6,625 bases of DNA from Prado023 sp049688595 (GTDB taxonomy: Bacteria > Actinomycetota > Actinomycetes > S36-B12 > CAIYMF01). Shown piece after piece: positions 6,452 through 6,625 of this stretch (positions are counted from its first letter, which is position 1; each line of letters starts with the position of its first letter). The stretch lies in the NCBI GenBank assembly GCA_049688595.1, contig JBAVLA010000170.1:1-6625 (forward strand), in the 5' to 3' direction. The notes below the pieces were generated by a model that saw only the letters and a program-made list of their open reading frames with translations, searched no databases and was not told where the DNA came from. The translations under genes were made by a program, and so were the position numbers.

Positions 6452-6492
6452 AAGTGGGCCCCGACTGCGTTTCCGCTAGTCGGAGCCCACTT
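6452..6492 (-). terminator. Hairpin downstream of tRNA-Pro, likely its terminator
   Basis: Arms 6452-6466 and 6478-6492 are 15 nt each with an 11-nt loop. In a + RNA one position is a C-A mismatch (6460/6484), but in a minus RNA it becomes a G-U pair, so all 15 positions pair. The minus strand then reads into a pyrimidine-rich tract (TTCCTTT). It begins 6 nt after the tRNA CCA end, the right place to stop the tRNA transcript. The T-tract is imperfect. Confidence 0.65.
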
Positions 6493-6498
6493 CTTGTT

Positions 6499-6575
<77 letters not shown>

Positions 6576-6607
6576 ATCGACCTCAACTCGCGCCGAGACC
6601 GATGGGA

Positions 6608-6613
6608 AGTCTA
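6608..6613 (-). promoter_or_regulatory. Possible -10 element of the tRNA-Pro gene
   Basis: On the minus strand TAGACT matches the TANNNT -10 pattern and lies 32 nt before the mature tRNA 5' end. The matching -35 would fall beyond or at the window edge, so it cannot be checked. Confidence 0.3.
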
Positions 6614-6625
6614 GCCGAACTGGAC

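Noticed and set aside
6069..6479. 136-codon + frame in the right-hand intergenic region
   Set aside because: It runs through the candidate promoter, the intrinsic terminator and the tRNA-side hairpin, has no recognisable domain, and its composition is typical of non-coding high-GC DNA.

Overview
The window is high-GC DNA with codon use biased to G/C at third positions, GTG starts, stop-start overlaps and few Shine-Dalgarno sites. Together with the actinobacterial style of RadC and of the AbiE pair, this points to an actinomycete (Actinomycetota). I cannot place the genus.

Left part (1-5259, all on +): a type I restriction-modification locus with a type IV toxin-antitoxin pair built into it. 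The order is hsdR (3' part only, cut by the window edge), abiEi-like antitoxin, abiEii-like nucleotidyltransferase toxin, hsdM, hsdS. A 68-bp AT-rich gap separates hsdR from the antitoxin gene and carries an 11-bp perfect inverted repeat followed by -10-like hexamers close to the antitoxin start. From there on the four genes overlap each other (8, 4 and 4 bp), so antitoxin, toxin, methylase and specificity genes look like one translationally coupled operon, separate from hsdR. HsdM and HsdS form the methyltransferase and HsdR adds ATP-dependent translocation and cleavage. The AbiE pair may stabilise the locus or act as an abortive-infection backup. This is inference.

Middle (5243-5914, on -): a complete radC-family gene with an intact JAMM metal motif, converging on hsdS and overlapping its 3' end by 17 bp. 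This is the right-hand junction of the defence block.

Right part (5915-6625): no convincing protein gene. It holds a perfect DnaA-box 9-mer near the radC start, a promoter-like pair followed about 40 bp later by an intrinsic terminator on + (a possible short RNA or orphan leader), and a tRNA-Pro(CGG) gene on - with an encoded CCA end and a terminator-like hairpin just downstream of it.

The most notable point is the embedding of a toxin-antitoxin pair between hsdR and hsdM, with a single regulatory gap that could tie methylase expression to antitoxin autoregulation.
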